This document shows positions 46,605 through 55,428 of a DNA stretch of 64,000 nucleotides, one piece after another. A program made the translations under genes and the position numbers. Position 1 is the stretch's first letter. Each line of letters begins with the position of its first letter. The stretch covers positions 62,001-126,000 of the forward strand of contig FOIY01000005.1 of NCBI GenBank assembly GCA_900111435.1, written 5' to 3'. This stretch comes from Ruminococcaceae bacterium KH2T8 (GTDB lineage Bacteria > Bacillota > Clostridia > Saccharofermentanales > Saccharofermentanaceae). The notes under the pieces were generated by a model that did no database searches, was not told where the DNA came from, and was given only the letters and a program-made list of their open reading frames with translations.

Positions 46605-49331
46605 ATGAAGAGTTTTAAAAAACCATTGGCAGCTTTGGTTACTGCGGGAATGATATTGCCGACATTCGGTTCGATCCCCGTTCTTGCAGCAAGCGGAGTT
46701 GCGATCAACAGTACCAACTTTCCTGATGCTCAGTTCAGGGAAGCGATCTCGGTGCACGACACGAACAGAGACGGATATCTGTCTCAGCAGGAGATCGATT
46801 ACACTATCAACATTCACTGTGAGAACATGGGTGTTTACTCCGTAGAGGGTATCGAGTACTTTACAGAGCTCGAGGGCCTCTGGTGTAAAGGTAACCACAT
46901 CTCCGACTGGGATCTTTCCAGCAATACTCACCTTAAGGGTATCTGGTGTTCCAATAATGACTTCACATCATTGGACTTCACGGGTCTCGACGAACTCGTT
47001 TGGGTATACTGCTTCGAGTGTCAGCTTACTTCCATCAACTTCAGGAATAACCCCGAGCTGGCTTACGTAGAGTGTAACTCAAACCCTGATCTTTCTTCAC
47101 TTGACGTAACACAGAACAGCAAGCTCGAGAATCTCTTCTGCAGCAGATGCGGACTTACGTCTCTCGATCTTTCCGGCAATCCTCTCCTTTGTGAGCTGGC
47201 AGCATTCAAGAACAACCTCACATCTTTGGATGTATCTAATAACCCCAAGCTCAAGAGACTTGACGTATGGGATAACGAGAATCTCGGAAACGTTGATATC
47301 AGCGGACTTCCCGAGCTCGAGTACTATAACTGCGCATCTAACGGCGTAACAAGCCTTAATACTCGCAACAACCCTAACCTCATGTGGCTCGTTGCAGGTT
47401 GGAACGAAGGCATCACATCTTTGGATTTGAGCCAGAATCCCAGACTTGCGGATCTTCGTCTCGACTGTGACTACGGTCTGAGCTCACTTGATCTTTCCAA
47501 TAACCCCAGACTTTATTTCCTTTATGTCTACGGTTGTCACATGGACTCCATCAGTTTCGCCAACAACAGCCGCCTTTGCGAAGCATATAACAATGGCGCC
47601 GTTACCAACGAGAGAAACAATCTCGGAGCTCCCATTCACTCATATATGATCAACTACGGCGGAAGCCAGGATCCTTTCGATCAGCTCAGGCACATCGTAT
47701 GTATCGATGATGAGACTTCCGTTAACAGCACATATACAGGCTCTGATGTTCCTGACTGCTACTACACGACATCTGACGGTCACTCCGGCTCTGAGACATT
47801 CGCTACAAGAGGCCAGGCTATGCAGCTTCTTTATGAGCTTGCAGGCAGCCCCGGAGTAGGCGGTGCTTCCAGATTCACTGATATCAGCGGTTCTTCTTAC
47901 GAGAATGCTATCAAGTGGGGTGAGCAGAACAATATCTGCTTCGGTTATCCCAGGATCTGCGATAACACATTCTGCCCCGATGAGCTCATCAACAGAGAAG
48001 ACTTTGCTCTCATGGCTCACAGATATGCAGGAGTACTCGGTTTCGGAACAGCTACTGACTACGGAAGAACAGACTGGTATGACGATTTCCTTGATATCGA
48101 TTACTACGGATGGGTAGCTTTTACATGGGCTATGCAGTGGCAGGTTCTTACACCTACAGGCAACAACTGCTACCCTCACGGAAGAATGACAACAACAGAG
48201 CTTCAGACAGGCGCTAACAAGATATTCAACCTCGATGCGGCAGCTTCTTACTCCGCTCGTGTAAACGGTAACGGCGCAGGCGGCGGAACATACTACGGTT
48301 CAGGCTATTCAGGCGGTTCTTCGAGCAGCTCTTCAAGCTCTTCAAGTTCTTCAAGTTCTTCGAGCTCCTCGAGTTCTTCAAGCTCTTCGAGCACATCCGC
48401 AGCACCCGCAGTAGCACCTTCTGCACCCGCTTCCGTATTGGGTTCCACAAGATCTGACGTATCCGTCAACTACTGCACACACGTACAGAACATCGGTTGG
48501 CAGGACTATGTATACGACGGAGCTATGGCAGGCACTGAGGGTCAGTCCTTAAGACTTGAGGCTATGGCTATCAACATCCAGTCCAATGAGGACCTCGGAG
48601 TACGTTATAAGACTCACGTACAGAATATCGGATGGCAGGATTGGGTATCTGACGGTCAGGCTGCAGGTACATCCGGTCAGTCCTTGAGACTTGAGGCTAT
48701 GCAGGTAGAGCTTACGGGTTCCGCTGCAGGCAACTACGATATCTACTACAGAGTTCATGTTCAGAACATCGGTTGGATGGACTGGGTAAAGAACGGTGAA
48801 GTTGCAGGTACATCCGGACAGTCTTTAAGACTTGAAGGTATGCAGATCAAGATCGTTCGCAAGGATGCTGCAGTCACATACGTTTCTTACGATACACACG
48901 TACAGAACATCGGCTGGCAGGCCGGAGTATCAGACGGTCTCTGCGCAGGTACAACAGGCCGCAGCCTCCGCCTCGAGGGTATCCACATCGCAGTTAACGG
49001 CCTTGACGGCGTAGGTATCCAGTACAGGACTCACATCCAGAATATCGGATGGGAAGAAGGCTGGACATGTGACGGCGGATTCTCCGGTACTGAAGGTCAG
49101 TCTTTGAGACTTGAGGCTATCCAGATCGAGCTCACAGGTGAGAATGCCGATGAGTACGATGTCTACTACAGAACACACGTACAGAACTTCGGCTGGACAG
49201 GCTGGGCAAGAGACGGTGAGTCTTGCGGTAGTGCAGGTTATGCATACAGACTTGAGGGTATCGAGATCCTTATCGTTCCCGCAGGTACACCTGCTCCCGG
49301 CAGCACATCAGGCACATTCTACGAGGCTTGA
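46605..49331 (+). CDS. Secreted LRR, SLH-like and ChW-repeat surface protein
   Basis: 908 residues. A signal peptide ends near VLAASG, then an EF-hand-like DTNRDGYLSQQEID (about 46-60). Leucine-rich repeats with LTSLDLSGNP-type units span about 75-330. SLH-like segments (SRFTDISGSSYENAIKWGE, about 420-540) may bind secondary wall polymer. A linker with a run of over 20 serines follows. The last 290 residues are six ChW repeats, each with HVQNIGW and SLRLEAM, of the type found in clostridial surface proteins. Likely a displayed adhesin. GAAAGGGAA precedes the start. Confidence 0.92.
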   Translation: MKSFKKPLAALVTAGMILPTFGSIPVLAASGVAINSTNFPDAQFREAISVHDTNRDGYLSQQEIDYTINIHCENMGVYSVEGIEYFTELEGLWCKGNHISDWDLSSNTHLKGIWCSNNDFTSLDFTGLDELVWVYCFECQLTSINFRNNPELAYVECNSNPDLSSLDVTQNSKLENLFCSRCGLTSLDLSGNPLLCELAAFKNNLTSLDVSNNPKLKRLDVWDNENLGNVDISGLPELEYYNCASNGVTSLNTRNNPNLMWLVAGWNEGITSLDLSQNPRLADLRLDCDYGLSSLDLSNNPRLYFLYVYGCHMDSISFANNSRLCEAYNNGAVTNERNNLGAPIHSYMINYGGSQDPFDQLRHIVCIDDETSVNSTYTGSDVPDCYYTTSDGHSGSETFATRGQAMQLLYELAGSPGVGGASRFTDISGSSYENAIKWGEQNNICFGYPRICDNTFCPDELINREDFALMAHRYAGVLGFGTATDYGRTDWYDDFLDIDYYGWVAFTWAMQWQVLTPTGNNCYPHGRMTTTELQTGANKIFNLDAAASYSARVNGNGAGGGTYYGSGYSGGSSSSSSSSSSSSSSSSSSSSSSSSSTSAAPAVAPSAPASVLGSTRSDVSVNYCTHVQNIGWQDYVYDGAMAGTEGQSLRLEAMAINIQSNEDLGVRYKTHVQNIGWQDWVSDGQAAGTSGQSLRLEAMQVELTGSAAGNYDIYYRVHVQNIGWMDWVKNGEVAGTSGQSLRLEGMQIKIVRKDAAVTYVSYDTHVQNIGWQAGVSDGLCAGTTGRSLRLEGIHIAVNGLDGVGIQYRTHIQNIGWEEGWTCDGGFSGTEGQSLRLEAIQIELTGENADEYDVYYRTHVQNFGWTGWARDGESCGSAGYAYRLEGIEILIVPAGTPAPGSTSGTFYEA

Positions 49332-49353
49332 TAGGGAGATATATCATTCACAG

Positions 49354-49394
49354 AAGATCGGAGTTGTCGCAAGTCGGCAGCTCCGATCTTTTTA
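49354..49394 (+). terminator. Intrinsic terminator of the surface protein gene
   Basis: AAGATCGGAGTTG (49354-49366) pairs with CAGCTCCGATCTT (49378-49390) with one G-U pair, followed by a T run. A strong 13-bp stem 22 bp after the stop codon. Confidence 0.88.
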
Positions 49395-49509
49395 TATACG
49401 TGAACTTTCGTGCCACATTTTATTCATAGTAAATTTATATGCATTTGCTCCATTTCATGTGAAAATAATAAGGTACAGCAGGATAAGGTATAAGAGGAAT
49501 AAGCAGGTA

Positions 49510-50625
49510 ATGTCATCGTTTACAAAACAGCTCAAGATGGATAATTCTAATGCGAAAGGGATCCTCGGATTGCTTCGCTTCGGCGTCGATAATGCACCCC
49601 GTATAACCGTAGCCGTTATGGGTGTCGTACATGCCCTTTTGCTCGTCATCTTTGCAATAGCGGGAGTCACGCCGCTCGTGCGCTTTAATATCCTGAGCGT
49701 AGTCGTTTATACATTCTGTTATATCCTGGTAAGGTTCGGACATTTTATGCCCGTATACGTGAGCATAATCCTGGAGGTTACGTTCTACACCATAGTGTCG
49801 ACCTACTTTGTCGGACTTCGCTGCGGAACATATTGTTTCCTGTTCTCGATAATCCCGATAATCATCTATTTCGGATGCCTGCTCTTTAAGGGGAAGCACA
49901 GGTGGCGGATCGTCATGATGCTCGCATTGAACTTCCTGACTTTCGCCGTCTTATACTTCAGATTCTTTAACGCGGAACCGGTCTACAAGGTATCGTCAAA
50001 TATCATGCTGATCCTTGTCGTATTTTCCGCTTTCGCGATGGTATTCTCGACGATGTACTACAATGCGATGTATATCTATATGACCGAGAATGCGCTGAAC
50101 AGCCTTCGAAAAGAGAACCAGCAGCTGTCGGCCGATGCACACGAAGATGCGCTTACGAGCCTTCTTAACAGAAGAGGTTTCCTCCCGCTCGTTAAGTCGC
50201 TTATGAACGATTCTAAGTCGGAGGCTTTCTGCATAGCTTTCTGCGACATAGATGACTTTAAGAGAGTAAATGATTCATATGGTCACGAGGCCGGTGATGA
50301 AGTGCTCCTTCAGGTTACGATGATGATCAAGGATGAGCTCCCCGGGTGCGATATCTGCAGATGGGGCGGTGAGGAATTCGTTATCGTCCTTAAGGGCTGC
50401 GATATGGCTGCCGCAAAGGGAAAGGTCGAGAGACTTCGAAAGACTATAGAGTCCAATCCCACGGCTTTCTTCGGCAAGCAGATCTTCGTTACTACCACCA
50501 TAGGACTCGAGGAATACAGTGCCGAATATAAGGAGCCCGAAGAGGTCATAAAGAAGGCTGACGAGCGCATGTATTACGGCAAGCAGCACGGAAAGAACGT
50601 CGTGATCTTCGAGGACATGGAGTGA
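49510..50625 (+). CDS. Membrane diguanylate cyclase
   Basis: Start placed at ATG 49510 (AGGAATAAGCAGGT upstream). 371 residues: about six membrane helices (25-190), a short coiled coil (ENALNSLRKENQQLS) and a GGDEF domain (about 210-370). The signature is GGEEF in RWGGEEFVIV, DDFKRVNDSYGH is intact, and catalysis of cyclic-di-GMP synthesis is expected. No RxxD inhibitory site is seen just upstream. The membrane part resembles MASE-like sensors, with ligand unknown. Confidence 0.92.
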   Translation: MSSFTKQLKMDNSNAKGILGLLRFGVDNAPRITVAVMGVVHALLLVIFAIAGVTPLVRFNILSVVVYTFCYILVRFGHFMPVYVSIILEVTFYTIVSTYFVGLRCGTYCFLFSIIPIIIYFGCLLFKGKHRWRIVMMLALNFLTFAVLYFRFFNAEPVYKVSSNIMLILVVFSAFAMVFSTMYYNAMYIYMTENALNSLRKENQQLSADAHEDALTSLLNRRGFLPLVKSLMNDSKSEAFCIAFCDIDDFKRVNDSYGHEAGDEVLLQVTMMIKDELPGCDICRWGGEEFVIVLKGCDMAAAKGKVERLRKTIESNPTAFFGKQIFVTTTIGLEEYSAEYKEPEEVIKKADERMYYGKQHGKNVVIFEDME

Positions 50626-50627
50626 CA

Positions 50628-50705
50628 TTGACAACCGAAAATCCGATATGACATAATGACGATGAAATTCAAGCGACGGCGCTGATATTTTCAGTGCCGT
50701 TTTTG
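50628..50705 (+). promoter_or_regulatory. Strong promoter followed by terminator ahead of the FUSC-HAD gene
   Basis: TTGACA (50628) and CATAAT (50652) with an 18-bp spacer predict a start near 50664. A terminator follows at once: ACGGCGCTGA (50676-50685) with TCAGTGCCGT (50691-50700) and TTTTTGTTT. Transcripts from this promoter would meet the hairpin before the gene at 50725. The hairpin also serves the upstream cyclase gene. Confidence 0.6.
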
Positions 50706-50724
50706 TTTGAGAAAGAGGCAGGAG

Positions 50725-52005
50725 ATGCAAAGAACGGGAAAGCTGCCGCCTATAGGTGCGAGGATCGTAAAGTCCGCCGTAGCGGTAGCATTGTGCATGG
50801 TGATCTATTACATAAGGACGTTGACCGGTATGGGTAACGGCCTGCCTTTCTATAGTGCCATTTCCGCCATCTGGTGTATGCAGCCGAACTACGAGACGAC
50901 CAGGAGCAATGCGGGTCAGAGGACTATCGGTACCTTTATCGGAGCTCTGTTCGGATTCGTCTATATAGTAGGAGTAAGACTTGTGGGTATGCAGGAGTCG
51001 CTCCCGTCCTATATCCTCGCTTCGCTGATGGTAATACCTCTTATCTATTCGACTGTAGTAATGAACAAGAGGGAAGCTACTTTCTTCTCCTGCTCCGTAT
51101 TCCTGAGCATCGCGCTGACGCATTCTTTCGATGAGGATCCCACGCTCTTTGTATTCAACAGGATACTCGATACGTTCATCGGTATCGGCGTCGGAGTCAT
51201 CGTCAATAACTTCCGCTTCCCGAGAAAATACGACACGAAAACGCTCTATGTCTGCGGTATCGATGATGTCCTCATTAACGACGATGAGACGGCAGCCCAG
51301 TACAGCAAGGTCGAGCTCAACAGACTGATCGACAGCGGCCTCAAGTTTACCATATCTACGATCCACACGCCCGCGGTAGTCGTATCGCTCATGAAGGGCG
51401 TAAAGCTAAAGCTGCCACTTATCGTAATGGACGGCGCGGCTATCTATGACCTCGAGACGAAGGATTATCTCGCGACCGAGTACCTGCCCGATTATGCATG
51501 TAATACCTGTGAGAGGATGATCACACAAAGGGGCATGAACTGCTTCGTTAACATCATGTACGATGAGACGATACTCGTATTCTACGGTGACCTCGAGAAC
51601 CCCGCGGAGAAGGACCTCTTCGAGAAGTCGAGGGAGCTTCCCTATAGAAACTACGTGAGCAACAGGTTCAGGAGATACGATGACTACGAGCTCGTGCTCT
51701 ACATCACGGTCCTTGATACACACGATAAGATACAGGACCTCGCGAAAGCTCTTAATGAGAGATTCGCGGATACGATCCGTGTGACGATCACCGACTCCGA
51801 GTACGACGGATATTTTTACCTGAGGATCTATTCCCCGAATGCGACAAAGCAGAATATGCTCAGGAAGCTCAAGGACTTTACGTGCATAAAGGAAGCGATC
51901 ACTTTCGGAAGCGTAAAGGGAGAATGTGATGTCCTCATAGACGACGGCGGCGGAAATGCTACCGTCAAGAAGATAAAGAAGATCTATCGCCGCAGATCCA
52001 TGTGA
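50725..52005 (+). CDS. FUSC-like membrane domain fused to a degenerate HAD domain
   Basis: Start at ATG 50725 (AGAGG upstream). 426 residues. The first 170 form membrane helices with the aromatic-acid-exporter/FUSC pattern (PFYSAISAIWCMQPNYETT, then RTIGTFIGALFGF). The rest is a Cof-type HAD domain: VCGIDDVLINDDE occupies motif I, where DxDGTLL is normal, so the nucleophile Asp is replaced by Gly. LPLIVMDGAAIYD matches the Cof-type cap entry. The later motif GECDVLIDDGGGNATV matches the usual GDGxND region but is altered. A phosphatase-dead regulatory domain on a small-molecule exporter is a reasonable inference. Confidence 0.8.
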   Translation: MQRTGKLPPIGARIVKSAVAVALCMVIYYIRTLTGMGNGLPFYSAISAIWCMQPNYETTRSNAGQRTIGTFIGALFGFVYIVGVRLVGMQESLPSYILASLMVIPLIYSTVVMNKREATFFSCSVFLSIALTHSFDEDPTLFVFNRILDTFIGIGVGVIVNNFRFPRKYDTKTLYVCGIDDVLINDDETAAQYSKVELNRLIDSGLKFTISTIHTPAVVVSLMKGVKLKLPLIVMDGAAIYDLETKDYLATEYLPDYACNTCERMITQRGMNCFVNIMYDETILVFYGDLENPAEKDLFEKSRELPYRNYVSNRFRRYDDYELVLYITVLDTHDKIQDLAKALNERFADTIRVTITDSEYDGYFYLRIYSPNATKQNMLRKLKDFTCIKEAITFGSVKGECDVLIDDGGGNATVKKIKKIYRRRSM

Positions 52006-52044
52006 TACAATCGTATCAGGAAGTATCTGTGGGGGATAGTTTAT

Positions 52045-52368
52045 ATGGGAAAGATAAGTTTCGGTGGTCTTCTTAGGAAGATCGTTATTATCGTGATATG
52101 CGCATTCGCTTTCTGGGGCGTATTTTATCTGATCGCGGAAACCATGTTCGACAAGATATTCGGCTGGGGCTGGTGGCTCGAATCATGGGCGATGGTTCTT
52201 CAAAATATTGTCCTGTTCGCGCCTGCCGTGGTGACGACTGTCTATTGGATCGTCACGCTTCGAAAGACTCCGCGCATCATGCCGGCGGTCGTACTCTTAA
52301 ATCCCGTTCTCATCCTGTCGGTGCTGTGGCATATCTTTATCGTGCTTACCGCATCTCTTCCGACGTAA
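52045..52368 (+). CDS. Small three-helix membrane protein
   Basis: 107 residues with three hydrophobic segments (IVIIVICAFAFWGVFYLIAE, VLQNIVLFAPAVVTTVYWIV, AVVLLNPVLILSVLWHIFIV). A tryptophan-rich loop (GWGWWLESW) lies between the first two. No family recognised. The start follows GGGGGATAG. It lies 39 bp after the FUSC-HAD gene in the same direction and may be co-transcribed. Confidence 0.75.
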   Translation: MGKISFGGLLRKIVIIVICAFAFWGVFYLIAETMFDKIFGWGWWLESWAMVLQNIVLFAPAVVTTVYWIVTLRKTPRIMPAVVLLNPVLILSVLWHIFIVLTASLPT

Positions 52369-52506
52369 GAAATCTGGCATTTATATAAATACGCGAATAA
52401 AATTTTGTATTTTTCTGCGGGTTTTCGCGCGGTATAATTAAAGAAACTTGACTTACATATGGCTTACAGCGCGTTCGGCAGCAACTACGGATAAGAGGAA
52501 ACGTGT

Positions 52507-53835
52507 ATGGATGCAGATCAGAGCATTTTCAGCCAGATAGCTACAACGCTGGCTAAGCATTTCGAGGTTCTCTACTACATAGAATTCGAATCGGGAAACT
52601 ATGTAAAGTTCATCTCGTCGGAAGTCATAAAGGATCTCGATGTACCCTTAAAGGGCGAGGACTTCTTCGCGATCGCCAGAGGCAATTCACCTAAGTACGT
52701 TCATCCGGATGACCTGGAGCGCGAGATCAGGCTCTACGATAAGGAAGATATCGCTCGAAGGCTCAAGTCCGAGCGTTCCTACTCGATGATCTACCGTATC
52801 ATTTCGGAAGGCAAGATAACGCACGTACGTCAGGCATATGTCATGTGTGAAGATAAAGAGCATATCCTCTGCTGCATCGAGAATATCGAAGATGAGTATC
52901 AGGCTCAGGAAGAGCAGCGAAAGAACCTTCAGTCCGTAGAGCGAATGGCAAGGCTCGATGAGCTTACCGGCATCAAGAATAAGAATGCTTTCGCCGAGTA
53001 TGCGCAGACCGTGGACGCGAGGATCAGAGCGGGTGAGGATCTTCATTTCGGAGTCGTAATGTGCGACGTAAATGACCTGAAGCACATAAACGATACGCGA
53101 GGTCATGCTTTCGGAGATGAAGTCATCAGGACGACCAGCAGGACGATCTGCGAGATATTCGAGCACAGTCCCGTATTCAGGATCGGCGGAGATGAATTTG
53201 CGGTTGTCTTATTCGGTCATGACTACGATGATCGTGAGCTGCTCCTTAAGAAGGTAAGAGACACATCCGAGATGAACGGCAGGACGCGCTCCGGCCCCGT
53301 TATCGCGAGCGGAATGTCCGAATATATCCCCGATCTTGATGAAGATTTCGATTCAGTATTCAGACGCGCGGATGAGCTCATGTATGACAACAAGAAATCC
53401 TTGAAGTCGGCTGACCTCACGAATGACGTCAGGGAGGCCGCGACGGAAAAGACGATTACGCCCGAAAGAAAGATGTTGCTCGACAGGCTCTTTGGCGCTC
53501 TCTATACGATCTCGGGAGGCGGATATGTCTACTTAAATGACCTGAGGTTCGATTACTCCAGGTGGTCGCTTCCCATGGTCAATGATTTCGGCGTCGAATC
53601 CGAGTATCTGTATCACGCTGATACGGTGTGGCATGACTATATCCATCCCGATGACCTCAAGGCTTATGCCGAAGCGATCGAGTACTTAAAGTCCGAGAAT
53701 GCGCAGGTCCGTCCTATGTACTATCGTGCGCGAAAGGCTGACGGCACATATGTCCTCCTGTATACAAGAGGTTTTATCCTTAATGATGAGCACGGCAATC
53801 CCGATTATTTCGGAGGCATAATATTGCCGCAGTAA
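52507..53835 (+). CDS. PAS-GGDEF-PAS diguanylate cyclase
   Basis: 442 residues, cytosolic. A PAS domain (about 15-140; HPDDLEREIRLY is typical of the PAS fold) is followed by a short coiled coil and an intact GGDEF domain (about 150-305): DVNDLKHINDTRGHAFGDE, with RIGGDEFAVV. A second PAS-like domain (about 325-442; YIHPDDLKAYAEAI) forms the C-terminus, which is an unusual order. Expected to make cyclic di-GMP under control of a small ligand. A -10 TATAAT lies near 52433. Confidence 0.93.
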   Translation: MDADQSIFSQIATTLAKHFEVLYYIEFESGNYVKFISSEVIKDLDVPLKGEDFFAIARGNSPKYVHPDDLEREIRLYDKEDIARRLKSERSYSMIYRIISEGKITHVRQAYVMCEDKEHILCCIENIEDEYQAQEEQRKNLQSVERMARLDELTGIKNKNAFAEYAQTVDARIRAGEDLHFGVVMCDVNDLKHINDTRGHAFGDEVIRTTSRTICEIFEHSPVFRIGGDEFAVVLFGHDYDDRELLLKKVRDTSEMNGRTRSGPVIASGMSEYIPDLDEDFDSVFRRADELMYDNKKSLKSADLTNDVREAATEKTITPERKMLLDRLFGALYTISGGGYVYLNDLRFDYSRWSLPMVNDFGVESEYLYHADTVWHDYIHPDDLKAYAEAIEYLKSENAQVRPMYYRARKADGTYVLLYTRGFILNDEHGNPDYFGGIILPQ

Positions 53836-53847
53836 AAGAAATTTTAT

Positions 53848-53875
53848 TGAAAGATTGCTTTTCGTTTCTCGTCTA
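53848..53875 (+). promoter_or_regulatory. ECF-type promoter of the sigma factor operon
   Basis: TGAAAG (53848-53853) and CGTCTA (53870-53875), 16 bp apart, match the pattern of ECF promoters with a CGTC -10 element. Its position 32 bp ahead of the ECF gene suggests autoregulation. Confidence 0.65.
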
Positions 53876-53906
53876 TATAGGTGAGACACGAAAAAGGAGC
53901 TGAATA

Positions 53907-54461
53907 ATGGATGATAGTAGGATAATTGACTTGTTCTTTGAGCGCTCGGAGCAGGCAATTAAAGAATTATCTACCAAATACGGAAAACTTGCGCAAGTTA
54001 TCTGTGCGAACATCTTAAAGGATCAGGAGGATGCATCAGAGTGCGTGAACGATTCGCTGTTCGCGACCTGGAATTCTATCCCTCCCGAGAAGCCTCAATC
54101 GCTTAGTGCTTTCTTTATCGATATAGCTCGTAAGAAAGCGCTGGACAGATATCGCTATAACACGGCTGAGCGAAGGAACAGCAATTACGATGTAGCCTTA
54201 GACGAGCTGGAAGAGTGCCTTAAGGCTTCCGGTTCGCCCGCCGAGGAGTGTGAAGCGGAAGTCCTGACGCAGGCGATCGACAGGTTTCTCGCGACTTTGA
54301 AGAAGCAGGATCGCATTATGTTCGTAAGCAGATATTACCTTTCGGACTCCGTGCAGACTATCGCGGAAAACACGGGTCTTAAAGAATCAGTAGTATCAGT
54401 TCGACTATTTCGTGTTCGAGAAAAACTCAGAACATTCTTAAGAAAGGAGAAACTGATATGA
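53907..54461 (+). CDS. ECF-type RNA polymerase sigma factor
   Basis: 184 residues with AAAAAGGAG upstream. Sigma region 2 (about 15-85) includes DQEDASECVNDSLFATWN and FIDIARKKALDRYR; region 4 (about 125-180) includes DRIMFVSRYYLSDSVQTIAE and a helix-turn-helix. There is no region 3, as usual for ECF factors. The next gene, a membrane protein, overlaps it by ATGA and is the likely anti-sigma or sensor. An ECF-like promoter precedes the gene. Confidence 0.92.
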   Translation: MDDSRIIDLFFERSEQAIKELSTKYGKLAQVICANILKDQEDASECVNDSLFATWNSIPPEKPQSLSAFFIDIARKKALDRYRYNTAERRNSNYDVALDELEECLKASGSPAEECEAEVLTQAIDRFLATLKKQDRIMFVSRYYLSDSVQTIAENTGLKESVVSVRLFRVREKLRTFLRKEKLI

Positions 54462-55270
54462 AGAGGGAAGTCATTTCAGAAGCCGTTCATAATATTTCCG
54501 AAGAGTACAGAGCGGAGGCTCTGGAATCGCATAACCGTGAAGTAGTATCAGGATCCGGAAATATGAAAAAGAAAATCGTAACTATAGCTGTAGTTGCAGC
54601 ACTGATCACAGCGCTTGGTGTGACCACATATGCTGCGATAGAAGGAAGAATGTCGGTAAGAGATGCCGAGCCCGAGGAAACGGTTCTCGTTACTCTCGAA
54701 TCAGAACCGGTTGAATACGTAACTCCCGAAGGATCAGAAGAATCCTTTGTTGAGGAATCACAGGATCTGGTATACAACGGAGTCACCAAGATATTTACAT
54801 TCGAAGGCCCGAGTGTATGTAATGAGATCGAGATCATGACGACGCATGTTCCCGAAGGATATACGCCGTGTTTTGGCGGTTCCGACGAATGGACGCCCGG
54901 TGCGCAGGGAGTTAATTACGATAGCGAAAGGCAAGACAGATATAATGTCACGATCTTTTACACATCCGCTCTCGGATCTGACGGAAGCATATTTATGATG
55001 GATACAATTGATTCCGAGTCGGAGGAGGAAGACGGAGATCTTACTATCTACAGGCTGTCCGGAGAAAGCGGCGGTATTGAAGGTTGGCCCGTATATTATT
55101 ACATCATGTTTAACAGAGTAGAAGGCTATATCATCGTAGTCACATGTAATGAGAGCATGGAGGAATGCGAGGCTATCGCAGACGGCCTTGAGATCAGGAC
55201 TACGGGCAATACAGTCGAGTACGACGAAAACGACATACACGATCTTCTTATCGGTAACGGTTTAGGCTGA
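54458..55270 (+). CDS. Membrane partner of the ECF sigma factor, probable anti-sigma
   Basis: 270 residues. A short cytoplasmic N-terminus (1-35, with AVHNISEEYRAEAL) is followed by one membrane helix (about 38-58, VTIAVVAALITALGVTTYAA), then an acidic linker and an extracytoplasmic domain of about 190 residues resembling DUF4367-type sensors. The small N-terminus would contact the sigma factor. There is no zinc-binding HxxxCxxC. Translationally coupled to the sigma gene. A good terminator follows. Confidence 0.8.
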   Translation: MKREVISEAVHNISEEYRAEALESHNREVVSGSGNMKKKIVTIAVVAALITALGVTTYAAIEGRMSVRDAEPEETVLVTLESEPVEYVTPEGSEESFVEESQDLVYNGVTKIFTFEGPSVCNEIEIMTTHVPEGYTPCFGGSDEWTPGAQGVNYDSERQDRYNVTIFYTSALGSDGSIFMMDTIDSESEEEDGDLTIYRLSGESGGIEGWPVYYYIMFNRVEGYIIVVTCNESMEECEAIADGLEIRTTGNTVEYDENDIHDLLIGNGLG

Positions 55271-55313
55271 TACACAAATCAGTATTTTCTATCCCTTATT
55301 ATTCATACCCCAC

Positions 55314-55352
55314 AAAGAAGCAGTCTTGGATCATTAAGACTGCTTCTTTTTA
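55314..55352 (+). terminator. Intrinsic terminator of the ECF operon
   Basis: AAAGAAGCAGTCTT (55314-55327) pairs perfectly with AAGACTGCTTCTTT (55336-55349) around an 8-nt loop, ending in a T run. Confidence 0.9.
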
Positions 55353-55428
55353 CAGTAAATGTTCTTTGACAGTCTGTTATACTGAGATTATCAATGAATA
55401 AGCGGATATGCGTTTTAAGGAGGATTCC

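Noticed and set aside
48320-48400. Short tandem repeats that look like a CRISPR or microsatellite
   Set aside because: They encode the poly-serine linker of the surface protein in frame, with mixed serine codons.
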